DNA from: Amaranthus tricolor | Lineage: Eukaryota; Streptophyta; Magnoliopsida; Caryophyllales; Amaranthaceae | Length of the DNA stretch: 64,000 nt | Reading direction: 5' to 3' | Assembly (NCBI RefSeq): GCF_026212465.1 | Contig: NC_080053.1 | Span: 5,271,287-5,335,286, forward strand | Shown: piece by piece, positions 11,430-23,740 of the stretch | How the letters are laid out: the number at the start of each line of letters is the position of its first letter | How positions within the stretch are numbered: position 1 is the first letter of the stretch | The notes under the pieces: generated by a model | Databases searched by the model: none | Told to the model about the DNA's origin: nothing | Seen by the model: the letters and a program-made list of their open reading frames with translations, nothing else | Position numbers and translations under genes: made by a program

Positions 11430-11789
11430 TTAGCGGCGGTGGTTTAACTTAACGAATGAACTATGTTATTTGATATGGTTTTGTTGAAAATGAATGAAAT
11501 AGTGTTGAATTTTCGAGAGCATTTTCCCTATTTGAATATGATTGTCTGTTTGATTTTGATTAAATTCATACTTAATTCTTGGCGGAATGATTCATCACCG
11601 AAAACTCTGAGTAATTAACATCATTTTATTCATAATAAACATGTGATAATACGATAAAAATATACACATCTACATATATATTACAAATTATACATAAAAG
11701 TCCAAATGTTACAAATATTCAATATGTAAAAATGTTCCATATATACAAAATGTTACTAATGTTCAATATATACAAACAGTATACTAATG

Positions 11790-13755
11790 CTAATCCTCCT
11801 CCTGTACCCTGTCTAATTGTGACGGTTTACGACGCCTCCTACGATAGTAAGAGGTCGTCGCATGACGCTTGGGTAGGGGAGGTGATTGATACTGGGATGA
11901 TCCAGCACCCTGTGAGGACCCGGCACCATAGTCGGGGCACGTTAAGTCTACCTCCTCAAGATGAACGTCGACATGATGAGGAGATGACCCCTGCTCGTCC
12001 ATAGTGGTGTCGGGTACAGCGACTTCTGGAATGAAGTGCTGAAACTGTGTCCCTAGGAGTATGCTTTGGGCAATCTCCCGTACAGGCTCCTCCTAGGTGG
12101 AGCTGATGACAGATGCAATGCCCTGTGCCTAAGGTGAACTCCACAAGAGTAGTTATAGGCAAGAAACGTACACCCTTCATCACGTTATTGAATACTTCGA
12201 CTAAGTTGGTATTAGTAACACCATACCTATACCTTCCATCATGACATATTGACCATTTACACATATCACCAACTTGATCAATCCAAAAAAGAGCTTCTCG
12301 ATTAGCAACACCAATAGCCTTCAATCCCTCGATTACCTTATTGGGTTGTCTTTGATCTGCAGTTTTCCATACATCCTCTTCAGCTTCATATTACCCATTT
12401 GACGGTTGAAGTTACTTAACAAATGCCGCAAGCAAAACTTATGATGGGCATTTGGAGGTTGCCATTCCGGCTCCTCCATGGTTGCTAGAATGCCCGCATG
12501 TCTATCAGAAATAACACATAAACCTGGACTATGCATCACATGCTTACGAACACACGCCATAAACCAAGACCACACAGCTATGCATTCTTTCTCTACAAAA
12601 GCAAAGGCAAGCGGGAAGATTCCGTTGTTCCCATCTTGAGCAATCGCAGTTAATAATGTATGGCGATACTTACCATACAAGTGTGTTCCGTCAAAGGCAA
12701 GCGGGAAGATTCCCTTGTTCCCATCTTGAACAATCTTGAGCAACACATTTTCTAATAACATTGTTAATCACGGAAGATGTCAAATGAATGTGTCCAGCTG
12801 ATACATTTTCAGTACTTAGTACACAACCCCCATGCTTCCTTTTATATGTAACAATCTCCCATGAAGGTGAATAGGAGCTCTTCCTAGCCCTTAGCCTCCA
12901 AGCACACCCTCTCTTACACTTCAAGGTGAGCACGGTTTGATTTGAAGTCTCAGTTCGGTACTCAACGTTCCTACGAATATGATACAATCTAACAGCGTCC
13001 AACAAGGCATCCTTATTATCAAACATCATACCCTTTTGAAACTCTCCTTCATCGGTATAGGTTGTATCATAAGCCCAAGACCTCCAAGAGTTGTCCTCAA
13101 CGTGTTCATCTAGAGGGGGAACTAGTGCATAAGGTGTAGGAGCAACGATTGTTGGAATGTTGCCTAAGGTCATGTCATTAGCTAGAGCCTCCTCATCAAC
13201 ACCCACTTCGTCCTCAGAAGGAGCTTCAACGAATTCATTACTCTCTTTATTAACATCATCCCAAGGCTCATTTGTATCTTTTAAGTTAAAAGTATCATCA
13301 TTAGAAGGAGAAGAGGAAGATGGCATAATGGGATTTTGGGTTTCTTGGGTAGGGAAGAGCGTAGGAAAAGGAGCAGAAGAAGTTACATTCAGGAATGCAT
13401 TTGTTTCTACAACATTGACATCTTGATTCCCTAGGGGTACCTCTTCTACATATAACTCTAAAGAATGAATAGAGGTAGACTTTGAATACTCCCACATTGC
13501 ATCTATAGCCTCCTCATCCTCAACCGGAAGAACTAACAATTCTCCACTCATATTGTATTTAAAACTTACATTAACAGTACTTCTTGTAGTGTCAATGCCA
13601 ATCTTAGAGCATATAAGATGTTTAAATTCATTCAAGTCTATGTTTGAGTTGCATGCAAACAGTTTACGTCTTCCCCCAGCATACTTAACATTGCTACTAC
13701 TTGATCGAATTGAACCATTCCAAAAACATACAACAGTCACACGAAATGAAGCCAT
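11790..13755 (-). pseudogene. MURA-type transposase fused to the last PMD exon, internally deleted
   Basis: The start at 13755 gives MASFRVTVVCFWNG and an N-terminal PB1-like region, then an acidic linker. Next come MMFDNKDALLDAVRLYHIRR and CKRGCAWRLRARKSSY, the MuDR zinc-binding region. The frame ends at 12691. After a break, the catalytic region continues at 12324-12761: FDGTHLYGKYRHTLLTAIAQ (first Asp), CVISDRHAGI (second Asp), HHKFCLRHLL (C-X2-H) and, near 12215, TNLVEVFNNVM (likely catalytic Glu). About 100 residues expected between ...VIRKCVAQD and FDGTHL are missing, and a 44-bp filler copy sits there. At about 12131 the transposase is joined directly to the final PMD exon, in a different frame, so the zinc knuckle and most of the PMD gene are deleted. 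Inactive by structure. Confidence 0.8.
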
Positions 13756-14397
13756 TTCTATAACAATACGTACAAAATCAATATCACCATCAAGTTCATA
13801 AATATATACATATATAACAACATTGATTAAATTTAGGGTTTGCATTCAAACATTATGTAAATTAAACTCAAATTTAGGGTTTGCATTCAAACATTCTCTA
13901 CATTAAACTCAAACATTTTCTACATAAAATTCATTAACAAAAAACCTCATTATGAAGATCATGGCAAATAACAAGTACATTTGACATATTCATAGAGTTT
14001 AAGTGTAAATGACCACTATAAATGACATACATTTTAAAATCAACAAGAACTAAAAAATTTATAATAAAAACGTACTTTAATAAACTGTAAATCAACAAGA
14101 AGTAGTAAATTGCAAGTTTATAAACCTGCATTTATGTGAAAGTTGATGAAGAATTTGTGAACCCTAATTTTTGAAAAAAGAAAAAAAAACACAAAAAAAA
14201 TAGTACCTTAATTGAATGTAGAAAGATGACAGAACTAATTAGTAGTAGAAATTTGAAATTTGATGAAATTAATTGAAGGATTGAAGTTGATTTTAATGGT
14301 GGAAAAAAGAGGGAGATTTCGTGGGTTATTTCGCTGATACAAAATCGAGTGAAATGAGGAAGGAGGAAGAAGTTGCTGTATTTACAGACGCATTAGA

Positions 14398-14635
14398 TCG
14401 CTGTTACTAACAGCGACTTGACCTTGTTGACCAGTCAAACATTAGGTGGCTGTTAGTAACAGCGACATAAGCCTTGACTAAAATTTTGACCATTTCTTTA
14501 TACTCGCTGTTAGTAAGAGCGATTACATACCAAGCCTAGCTTTGGAACCAAAAACGCTTATTTTAGAAATAAAGTTTGAACGAAGCTTGTTTTTTGAATA
14601 AAGTTATTAAATCATCTTATTTTTTTCAAATTTTC
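14398..14635. repeat. MULE-A2 right TIR and subterminal palindromes
   Basis: Palindromes at 14398-14417 (TCGCTGTTACTAACAGCGAC), 14449-14466 and 14505-14523 alternate with TTGACCAGTCAA. The TIR proper runs 14504-14635 and pairs with 10620-10751 at roughly 85-90 percent identity by eye. Confidence 0.8.
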
Positions 14636-14865
14636 TTGAGAGACGTATCTTAAGTTCAGCCCATTAAAGATTAATGTCTACTTACCGTATTATTAATGCC
14701 TACTTACATTATTCTTAGTGCTTACTTATTGTATCATTAACACCTACTTTCAATATCTTAAATGTTTACTTACATCATTCTAAATACCTACTTACAATAT
14801 TTTAAAAAGTATATAATAGGCCAAACCAATTAGATATGATCTCTCAAAGAGACCTGTCTCTCACA

Positions 14866-15828
14866 TGAATTTATGCACTAGCATTGATAAAATTAGGAGT
14901 CGATTTTATATCTTTCAAAGCAAATTCAGAGGGGTCAAACTCTCCAAAGATATAATGGTCAACAGTCAATTGACACAAAAGCTGTTAACAAGTTTACGAG
15001 AATATATGGCATCATTTGAAGTTTTAACGAGGGCGTGTGGGTTAAAATACTCTTATAATGACAATGATTCAGAATGTACTAACTACTACGTACAGTACAA
15101 TAATGCTGATTGGTACTAATTGCATTAAAATAGAACAAGATTATCTCTTGGCTTAACGTCACATGTAATGTTTCACCGATTGGTAAGTATTGCTACTTAC
15201 CGATGTTTGTTCGGAAGAGTGGGGGATAGAGTGTCGTCCTTTAGTAGGAGATTAACAAGGCCATGGTCCAGTACTTCCAATATGGTTGCTACCATGATGG
15301 TTAAGGCTCACTGGGCTGCAGAGTAATACAATAGAACCTATGTAGAAGATGAATTATGTGGACCGTGTAGCTCATGTGGCAACGCGGACAGTAGACACAC
15401 ATTCGGTTCATAACATCACACAACGACTTGGAGCTGGAGGTGCTGCGTCCTCCGTGAACGGGTTGCACCTCATGATGTGAACAGAAGTGAGAAGAGGCAA
15501 AATCATAACCCGGTAAAGGCACAGAGCATGAGACAAGTGTTTTGGTATCAACGGCATCCTTAGTCGCCAGTTCAGGAATTGAATGATAGCCATGCTTTAC
15601 AAAGACAAATTCTTAAACTTTGAATAGTTGAACAGGCAGACATGATAGCATGTTGCAGTCAATAGGCCATGTTGAATGATATCATGGCAACTACAATAGT
15701 ATTTTCAAAAGGAGGGCATCAAAATTTTGTCGTTCTTGTAACATTTGTTATATAAAATCTGGCTCGACATCTTAGATGATTGTGCAAGGTTACACAACTG
15801 AAACTCATACTTTTACCAGGATTGTTGA
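14866..15828. other. Intergenic / 3' flank of the EMAPII-like gene, no gene recognised
   Basis: A frame at 14865-15119 (84 residues) has no recognisable domain. 15180-15580 is less AT-rich than its surroundings but only short frames occur on either strand. A small stem (GGTAAGTATTGCTACTTACC, 15181-15200) is visible. Part of 15500-15828 is presumably the 3' UTR of the gene ending at 15829. Confidence 0.4.
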
Positions 15829-18800
15829 TCATTTGATGCTTCCTTTCTTGATTGAAGATGTACATGGACCAGCAGACGTCATAAACGGTATTCCTTTGTA
15901 TGTTGCTATCCCATTCTCATCAGTAAATAAATGCTGCATACATATTCCATTCAAATAAAATCAACAAATTAATTAGCACAATCATATATGGCTTCTTATG
16001 TTGCGAAAAACTCGGAAACAAGCCATCACAGCAATTCTTATCATAAACAAATATCTGTGACCTCTCTGGAAAGCAATATTTAACCATCTAATATTCATGC
16101 TGTATATCAGTTACTAAGAACGTCCCTTTTTCGTAAATAACAATTAACAAGTATTTGACAGTTGAAATGGAGAAACACAGCAACGTTGCAAAATTTTTAC
16201 AAAATCAGGAAAAGGAATCCAACATAAAATTAAAAAAAGTAATACCGGTGTAATCTTGTCCAGTTGTTTCTTCTTCGGGTTGAGAACATCTTCGGGTTTT
16301 CCATCATGCCTGGAAAACCCCATAAATTCATATTTAATACACAGATTAAAGATCAAGATTCAAGATGACTATTACTATAAGGAGATACAATGTGCGCCTT
16401 GAAGTTTTCACTTAGGATGTACTATATGCAATGCAACAAAAAAATGGTGCTATATTTTTTGTATTTTCGATCCTCACTTGGCACATGCAATACCAAAAAA
16501 TACGCTGGTATTCCACGAAGAAAGGGAAACGAGACATTAAAACTTGATAATATTCGAATTCTTTACCCTTCAAAGGAAACACGCTCCCCAATTGTAGCAC
16601 CTTCTGGAGGAAGCAAAGGCTCTACAACACTATGATCTTCATTTGAAGCACAAAGAACCTACAAAGAAATAACCATAATCACAGATCCAACACGAAAGAA
16701 AAATAAGGGGAAAAGGAACTCCCTTTCCCATGTCATAAATTATGCAGCCTATTGCAAAAAACAAAACTAAATCTTTAAAAATTGACAAGAAAAAAAAGGT
16801 GGACTAAAAACCCACACATCTTAGTTAGAAATTGAAATTTTGACCAATTTTAGTGTTAGTAGTCTCATTGCCTCAATCTCAGACACCAACCATATTTGTT
16901 TCAAGTTTCAACCCAGCATCAATCATTACATTGCAGTGGTATTTAACCAAAATTTGGAATCAGTTAATGGATCAACCAATACAGAATATTACAATTTGTT
17001 TCATGTCTAATGTTTAGCAAATAAATTGTTGTTTTTGGCATATCTTTTTTCCCTCATCTTTTTCAACCAAAAAGATGAAGTTAAACCTAAACATAAATTT
17101 GGCCTTCCATACAAGGAAGTATGTTATCAGCCATGTCATTTACAGTCCTTAAAAGCACAGAAAATGACTTAAATAAAATGTTCACGATCGATCCAAATTC
17201 TTACCAGTCCTTCAGATACCACGTCTCGTAGTTTTCCAGGTTTTACATTAGTGATAAATGCCACACGTCGATTCTGCACATGCGAAGGATCATCAGTGTT
17301 GAAAAAACAGTTGCAAGACAAACTAGATAAGAAACTCCCTTCGTTGCAAAGATATGCTCCAGCTTTTATTCATATGAGCCTATTATTTTAATCAAACATG
17401 AACTTATATAAGGGATTGAGAGTGTAAAAAGTTTCATGGATATGACTTACCAATAAATCATCAGGACTGCAGTACTTGGCCAAACCACTGACTACCTGCC
17501 GTACTTTGGACTCTCCAACATCTATCTCTTCAACCAGTAAACTAAACTTGCAAAAGAAAATTTCAGCAGATAATCTCAGAATAGAATCACAGAAACACGT
17601 TTTGATCTCTAGAGCTTTAGTAAAACTTCACAGCTTCATTAAACATACCTGTCAGCTGAAGGATGCTTCCATGCTTTGCGAATGAGGCCGACTTGTATAT
17701 TTAGCACACTAACTGGGACTTCGTCTTTAGTGGAGGCTTCCGTTTGTGGTTTCTTCGACTCCGCATTTGCTTTCTCTCCCTTAGCCTTCTTCTAAAAGAC
17801 CAAAAAGAGCACATCCATGACAACATGTTAGTTAACTACAGCAACAAAATTTAAATCTCGTAAAGAATATTGTTGATCTATGCGACTAAACTAAGTAATT
17901 AACACTCCTTTGTATGTTGAGTAGAAGAGTTTATGTTGTTTGACACATAGTGTTATTGATGGATTGATGTAACATTGGTGTGCTTAGTCAATGGTTTGCT
18001 GAATAAACAATGCTTGAGCAAGCATTGAAGAGGCTCAAGCAAGCAGCACCAAGCACGAGTTACTGCATGACGGAGTCCATACTGACAACTTTGTTCATTG
18101 CAGGGTTTCTATACTAGTTTGTTATATTAGGGTGGATTAAACTCCATGTACTTAGCTATTAGTTTGTTATACTCCTCACTATATATACTTGTACACTGTT
18201 AACAATATGCCAACCAAAATCATGATGCCAATTCCTTTTCCAAACTACTTATTAGTAATTACACCACAACCCACCACTAAACAATTCCAACCTAAATCAA
18301 ACTCCAATATTCATGTAGATTAAATGTTATTATTTGAAATATTTGTAATTCCATCTCTTCAAATTTTTGAAAATGACAAGAAATGTGAAAGAAAAGGAGA
18401 AGGTGAATGGTAAAAATGAAGAAGACCAAAGTTATCTTAATTCTAGAATGCTAAATGAGTTTCATTTTTAGAAAAAGAAGGAAGGAGTCTGGTTAAATTA
18501 ACGAAGTTGCACAATGAACAAAGTGAGTTTCCTCTTGAAAGTTGAGAAGTTCAGCAGAAAACATGTAAAAGTAATGCCTATTTTGCCTGCTGTCGTTGTC
18601 CCCCAACTTATATAACCTAGAAGTATATCTTTTGGCTTGTTTCTTCGTCACAAGTTGATATTTATTGCTTATGTTAATGAGGAGCACTACTAACCCGATA
18701 ACACCCATGTGAATGTATCTAATTAAATCATCACAGAATAATTATTTATATATAATGAGAGAATAACAAAATTTAATGTTCAAATTATAAGACACTTTTA

Positions 18801-21800
18801 GGTTTATGCTAGTGTATAATGTTGCATTTATTTGTGTTACATTAGGTTGAATTTCTTTTCCTACGTTTTGGAAACTTTAAATTCATGTCTTTCGTCTTTT
18901 ATTTCGTTTCTTGTATTGGATCGAATTTTATTTCATGTAACAATGCCACAAATATTCCCTAGTAATTAACATTTCAAAAAAACTAATTTAACACTTGTCA
19001 TAAGCTTTTCATAACCATTGGACCAAAATTGTAACATCTTTTCTAATTAAACGTCAGCACTAATTTCTTGTCTTGGGAAGAAGTATTTCAAATATTTTTT
19101 GTCTTGGGCTATTATAGAATATTCAAGTACCAAAAGCACTCTCTAAACTCCATGATAGTTCTCATATTGTTTAACTAACTGGCTAGGGGAAACTCACAAT
19201 GAGAGAACCCAAAAACTATATTTAAATTACAGAATAACAAATTAATAACCATAAATTATGCATGAAAAGAATTAAAAGTTTAATTATAGAAGAAAAATAT
19301 AACCTGAGTAGAATCTTTTTGTAAGCTCTTATCTGCTTCAGGATCATTGACTGGTTTTGACCCTTTAGTCGTATCCTTCATTCCATTTGCATCAGCTTTT
19401 GTGGTTTTGGCCGCATCTCTTGCATTTGCGTTGGCTTCCACTGAAGCCACACTTTTAAATGCCTTCAAAATAATTAACATATATCAAAATCATTTCCTTC
19501 TATGTTACAAAAATTTGTCAAGTGTAGGACATGATTAGGGATCATAGATTGGATCTAGCAAGCAACATGTTTAGAGACTCCCAATGTCTTGACTCTTATC
19601 GGGTAAGAGGATCCAATACTCCAACACACTAAACAGAAAGAGTAATCGAAAGACACATGTTTCCTTCTCTAAAGATTCTTAACTTTAGTTACACACTATG
19701 TATAATTAATTAATTATGAAATAATAAATAAATCAAGCAAAGATGGAACACAGGTTATTAAGTAAAGGATAGCCCTCTACTTAATAGTTTACAATATGGC
19801 TAACACATCCTTAGATATCTCGCAATACTCACATGACTTCATGATTAATGAAATCAGAACTTCTAACCTTCTAGGTCAACTGGGTAACAACTAAAGAAAC
19901 CCTAACACGCAATCTTCACATCTACACATGAACCAATCAAACTTGATTGACAAATGATGAGTGGTCCAATTAGGGGGGAAATTTTGTCTTGAAGACACAA
20001 AGATCAAGTAACTTTTGTCATTTTAACACCAGGATGTATTACACACAATAAAAAAAACCTCAACTCTATCAAAGGTGAAGATTAGCTACTACAAGAATGA
20101 GACTCGTAAGTCCTAGCACTACATGCATTCTCAAAAGAATCCAGCACCCTACCCACAATTCCAAAGCCGAAATCACATAAAATGGAGTTGGCTTCATAAA
20201 CTAAGATTTAATCTCCTAAGGTGGTCCACAAAAACTTTTTTTTTCTTCATGTCATTTTTCACTACCGTGGCTAAGTTCATCTCAGGCGCTCCTCTTCTAT
20301 TTCAACCATCATTCCAGTTCCACATCTAACTTTCCCCTTGAAAAAAAAAAACATATCTCCACCCCCAACTCAGCAAGTATAGCTCACATGACTTGTGTAC
20401 CTTTAACTCCTTACAATTGAAATAAAGAAGTTACTCCCACCAACAATCTCACAAGCCAAATGGATTTTGTACTCCACATAATACATCAAAAGCCAAAAGC
20501 ATTATTAAGCTAGAAGAAGTCCTACAATGCTATCTTGAAAAGTAAAGTAATAAGCAATGCATTGAAGTGATGTCAACTACTGCTATAAAGGCTCTTTTCC
20601 ATCAAAACTTCAAATACTATTCCCCATGAAATGGAACGAATGCAACCAAGTTCAACACACAATAAACATAAAAATAAAATTAAATTAAATTAAAAAAAAT
20701 AAAATATCAAGATTAAGGAGGTGGTAGAACATCAATCAAAACACAATTGTTCTGTAATTGCCTCAATCATCTTTCAAGACACCTATATGCAATTATTTAC
20801 AATCATCAATATCCTATTTGTTTAAGGAACCCACTCAGCATGATTTTAAATTAAGACTTCGTTTTATTCGAAAACATAATTGTAGTAATCCATCAAATTA
20901 AATTGAAAACTATCTATTAGCAGTGAAAGACTTCATTCGTAACCAATTGAAAGAATGTATGCATATCCCTGCCCTACTTAACAACAAAGCCGAATTTCAA
21001 GATTTTTGTTAATCTAACAAAATGGATTAGTTAGTACTCGTAGCCACATCTTGTATGAAATCAACCAGTAAAAGAAAGTAGATTCAGGCATAGAGACTAC
21101 ACTTACATGAGGTTCAAATTTGACCTTCTCTAGAGAAATCCTCTCAAGTATGTCTGTCAAATCCTCCTTACTCTGTAAACATGGACAAATAAGAATTAAT
21201 AAGTATTATTTCACCATAAATGAGCATTGTGGACAACAATATGCCAAAATGGCTGAGGTAAAAACCACAATAAATGCCCCTATAGGCAGAAGCAACTAGT
21301 ATACAGGAGGGGTTATAACGTATTAATACCTGCACATAATCCATCCATCTTAAGACGTTTGGAATCTTCTGCCTATCGGATTTTGACATAGCAACCTGCC
21401 AAAAAGTAATAAAGCACAAAGAGGTACGAGATAAAGCTAACACCAGTAATATCATTTGATCTAAAAACCACTATTATTAGTCAGTTCAATGCACTAGTTA
21501 CAATTTACAAAAGGAGAGAGGAGAAAAATCATACTACAATAAAATGCCAACATAAATAGAGGTCATACAGAAGGAAAAGTTTGCAAAAGTAAGAAATCCC
21601 CTTCCTTAACAAAAGGTGTAACTAGTTAATGACCAATAAAGATATTAAGTCAATTTCATTCCCTTTCAAAATTAAAAAATCCTTCATCACTCAAGGGCAA
21701 GTGAAAAAAACAAAATCAATAAGGTGGCTCAAATAGAGGATTTCAAAGCAAGAACAGAGCCAAAAGCGAAAATAGGAAAGTAATAAGAGTATCAAACCAA

Positions 21801-23490
21801 GAGAAGTATAGTTTCATTGATGGGACTGCACATGTACACGGAGTCATTCATACTCGATACTTCTCTTAGTAATGCAAGTTTAGTAAAAAGACATCCCCTT
21901 TACAAAGTATGACAACCTACTATAACCATCTAAGAAAAGAGGCTTATCTTGGGGCATGATACACCCTAAAAGCATCAAGCATAAAAATTGTAAAACAATT
22001 ATGACTCCATCAAGTTCCCAACTTCTAGCCTTTCAGCATAAGTGATTTTCGTTTGCTCATTCAAACAACATAGTTTAGAATGCAATGAGTTGCAATTCAG
22101 ACGGTCAATTAAATACATACTACGCAAAACATACCACACAAGGATGGATTGCGGCATAAACAATCAAATCAACTTCAGAGACTTTTAAACCACTTCCCAA
22201 CAGAACAGACTTCATAACCAACTCATCATTCAATCCGTTTATTGCTCCATGACAAACCGCAGAATCCACCGGAAAACCATTTGCAAATTCTAACCATTTC
22301 ATCACCTCTAGATGACGCTGTTGGTTTTCCTGTAATTATGCAGAGTGCAGAGTCATTCCAATAATGAAATCAAGACAATGAACATTTTAATAGCTCCAGT
22401 CCATAGAAAAAGGAAAAAGCACGCAATAGAATTACAAATCACCAACCATACTATGCTAGAACAAATAAGAGCTAGTTAATTTCCTTCTGTTCAAAGACCA
22501 TGAAAAGTTCGACAGCGTTGATGACCAAACCAAATTAGTGTTTTCACTAAAACGCATTTATAGTTTGATTGAACAAGGGAATAAACTGAGCATTGGCTCA
22601 CCAGTCATCAGAGTATTACATTTTGTTTCAATATTATAGAAACAAAACAATTACCACTCACTTGGTTCCATTCACGAAAAGATTCACATTATTAGTCAAT
22701 TAAAAACACTTCTATACGTATTAGTATTTTTCAATTATACTTATGCAAAACCTTATATGACAGTTATTAAGGCACGGAGAGAGTATTATTTGCTACTTCA
22801 TTAGCAGCTCAATTGAGAGAGGAACTACCCCTCCCAAAAATACACACACACTAATTGTATGAATGCAAGTTCATAAATACCAAATTAATTTCCTTTCTAT
22901 GAGCTTAAAAAGAACCATTGAGAAAGGACACCAACTTAACTCAATTCAACCAGTTCAACGTATATAGCATACATCAAATCTAGATAAAACCAATTCGTTT
23001 TTCCCATGAAGTGGGAATGGTTTTCTCCATAATGAACATAAATTTCACAATTTTCAATTTCTCATTCAAAATTCATACTGATAGAATATAATCAACCAAT
23101 ACTAACACTAGAATGTTTCAAAATTACTTGAAATCTAACAAATTTATTAAATAATACCTCATCATTGCTTAAAAGTTTAGACCCACTTTCTGATGACTTC
23201 AAGATATTTGTGCACAAGCTTTTCAGGTCCAATTTCTTATCATCAGCAAAACTTTTCTGCATTCCAAAAAATAAGCCTGATATACTTAGCATTCAAAGAA
23301 ACAAGTTTTTAATAAAAATCATCCAAATGGGAAAAAATTAAGAAACCTAGATCAAATTATCCACATTTATTCAGAAACAAATAGAAAATCGATAGTTTGT
23401 TGCCATGATTAAAATGGATAAACCTACAGGATCCAAAGACTGGCGTTTACAAAGAATTGAAACTATCACTTGCTTTCTTTGTTGAGCCAT
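15829..23490 (-). CDS. EMAPII/Arc1p-type tRNA-binding protein (AIMP1-like; methionyl-tRNA synthetase-associated OB fold), 12 exons, 403 aa
   Basis: Exons on the minus strand: 23428-23490, 23158-23256, 22135-22329, 21330-21395, 21107-21172, 19304-19462, 17649-17791, 17451-17541, 17205-17273, 16567-16658, 16246-16309, 15829-15933. All have GT/AG borders and the phases join to 403 codons plus stop. Residues 1-163 are a helical N-terminal region (MAQQRKQVIVSILCKRQ..., GLNDELVMKSVLLGSG, RQKIPNVLRWMDYVQ) like the GST-C-type part of synthetase cofactors. Residues 164-242 are an Ala/Lys/Asp-rich charged linker. From about 243 the EMAPII tRNA-binding OB fold follows: VGLIRKAWKHPSAD, VVSGLAKYCSPDDLLNRRV, FITNVKPGKLRDVVSEGL, LCASNEDHSVVEPLLPPEGA and a C-terminal IPFMTSAGPCTSSI. 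Proteins of this class bind tRNA and assemble with aminoacyl-tRNA synthetases in the cytosol. The family assignment is firm; partners here are inferred. Confidence 0.93.
17792..19303. other. Intron 6 of the EMAPII-like gene
   Basis: The 1.5-kb intron between exons 6 and 7. 17950-18200 has a faint LTR-like flavour (TATATATACTTGTACACTGTT at about 18181) but no defined ends or duplication could be found. The next intron upstream (19463-21106, 1.6 kb) is likewise AT-rich without a recognisable element. Confidence 0.4.
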
Positions 23491-23740
23491 CTTTCTGAAA
23501 TCTCTTGTCGAATTGTACCTTCCAAAAACAACGATTACTCGAGTATGAGGCAAGGAGTATTGATTTTCTTAGGGTTTATCGACTGTATACCAATATGTAT
23601 CAACAATTTTGCGAATTTGGAACTATGCTGATCTATGTGAGTGTATGTATGTTGGGCTAAAATCAGTAATCAGTAAGAGAGAAACATAGGGCTAAGCTTG
23701 ATTGGCCCATGCATGGCCAAAAAGAAACACTAATTCTCGA
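23491..23740. promoter_or_regulatory. 5' flank of the EMAPII-like gene
   Basis: The 250 bp between the start codon and a block of repeats must hold the leader and core promoter. I see no clear TATA box at a standard distance. The proximal promoter is short because a tandem-repeat block begins at about 23741. Confidence 0.3.

Larger units (their letters stand above)
10620..14635 (-). mobile_element. MULE-A2: complete 4.0-kb Mutator-like element with deletions in its main genes
   Basis: The ends GAAAATTTGAAAAAAATAAG (left) and its inverted copy (right, ending CAAATTTTC at 14635) begin TIRs of about 130 bp. The flanks carry the duplication TTGAGAGACG (10610-10619 and 14636-14645), i.e. 9-10 bp as expected for Mutator. 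Cargo: a MURA-type transposase on the minus strand fused to the last PMD exon (11790-13755), and a small GRF zinc-finger gene on the plus strand (11133-11429) converging on it. The transposase lacks a central segment, so the copy is probably non-autonomous. It has landed within an older tandem-repeat MITE. Confidence 0.85.
10590..14865. repeat. Older tandem-repeat MITE split by MULE-A2
   Basis: 10590-10619 and 14636-14865 are the two sides of one repeat interrupted by MULE-A2. The outer ends carry CTCTTGAGAGACCGTCTC and GATCTCTCAAAGAGACC. The right part has four to six degenerate units of ATTAATGCCTACTTAC. The same units in the other orientation fill 23990-24840. No coding capacity. Confidence 0.55.
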
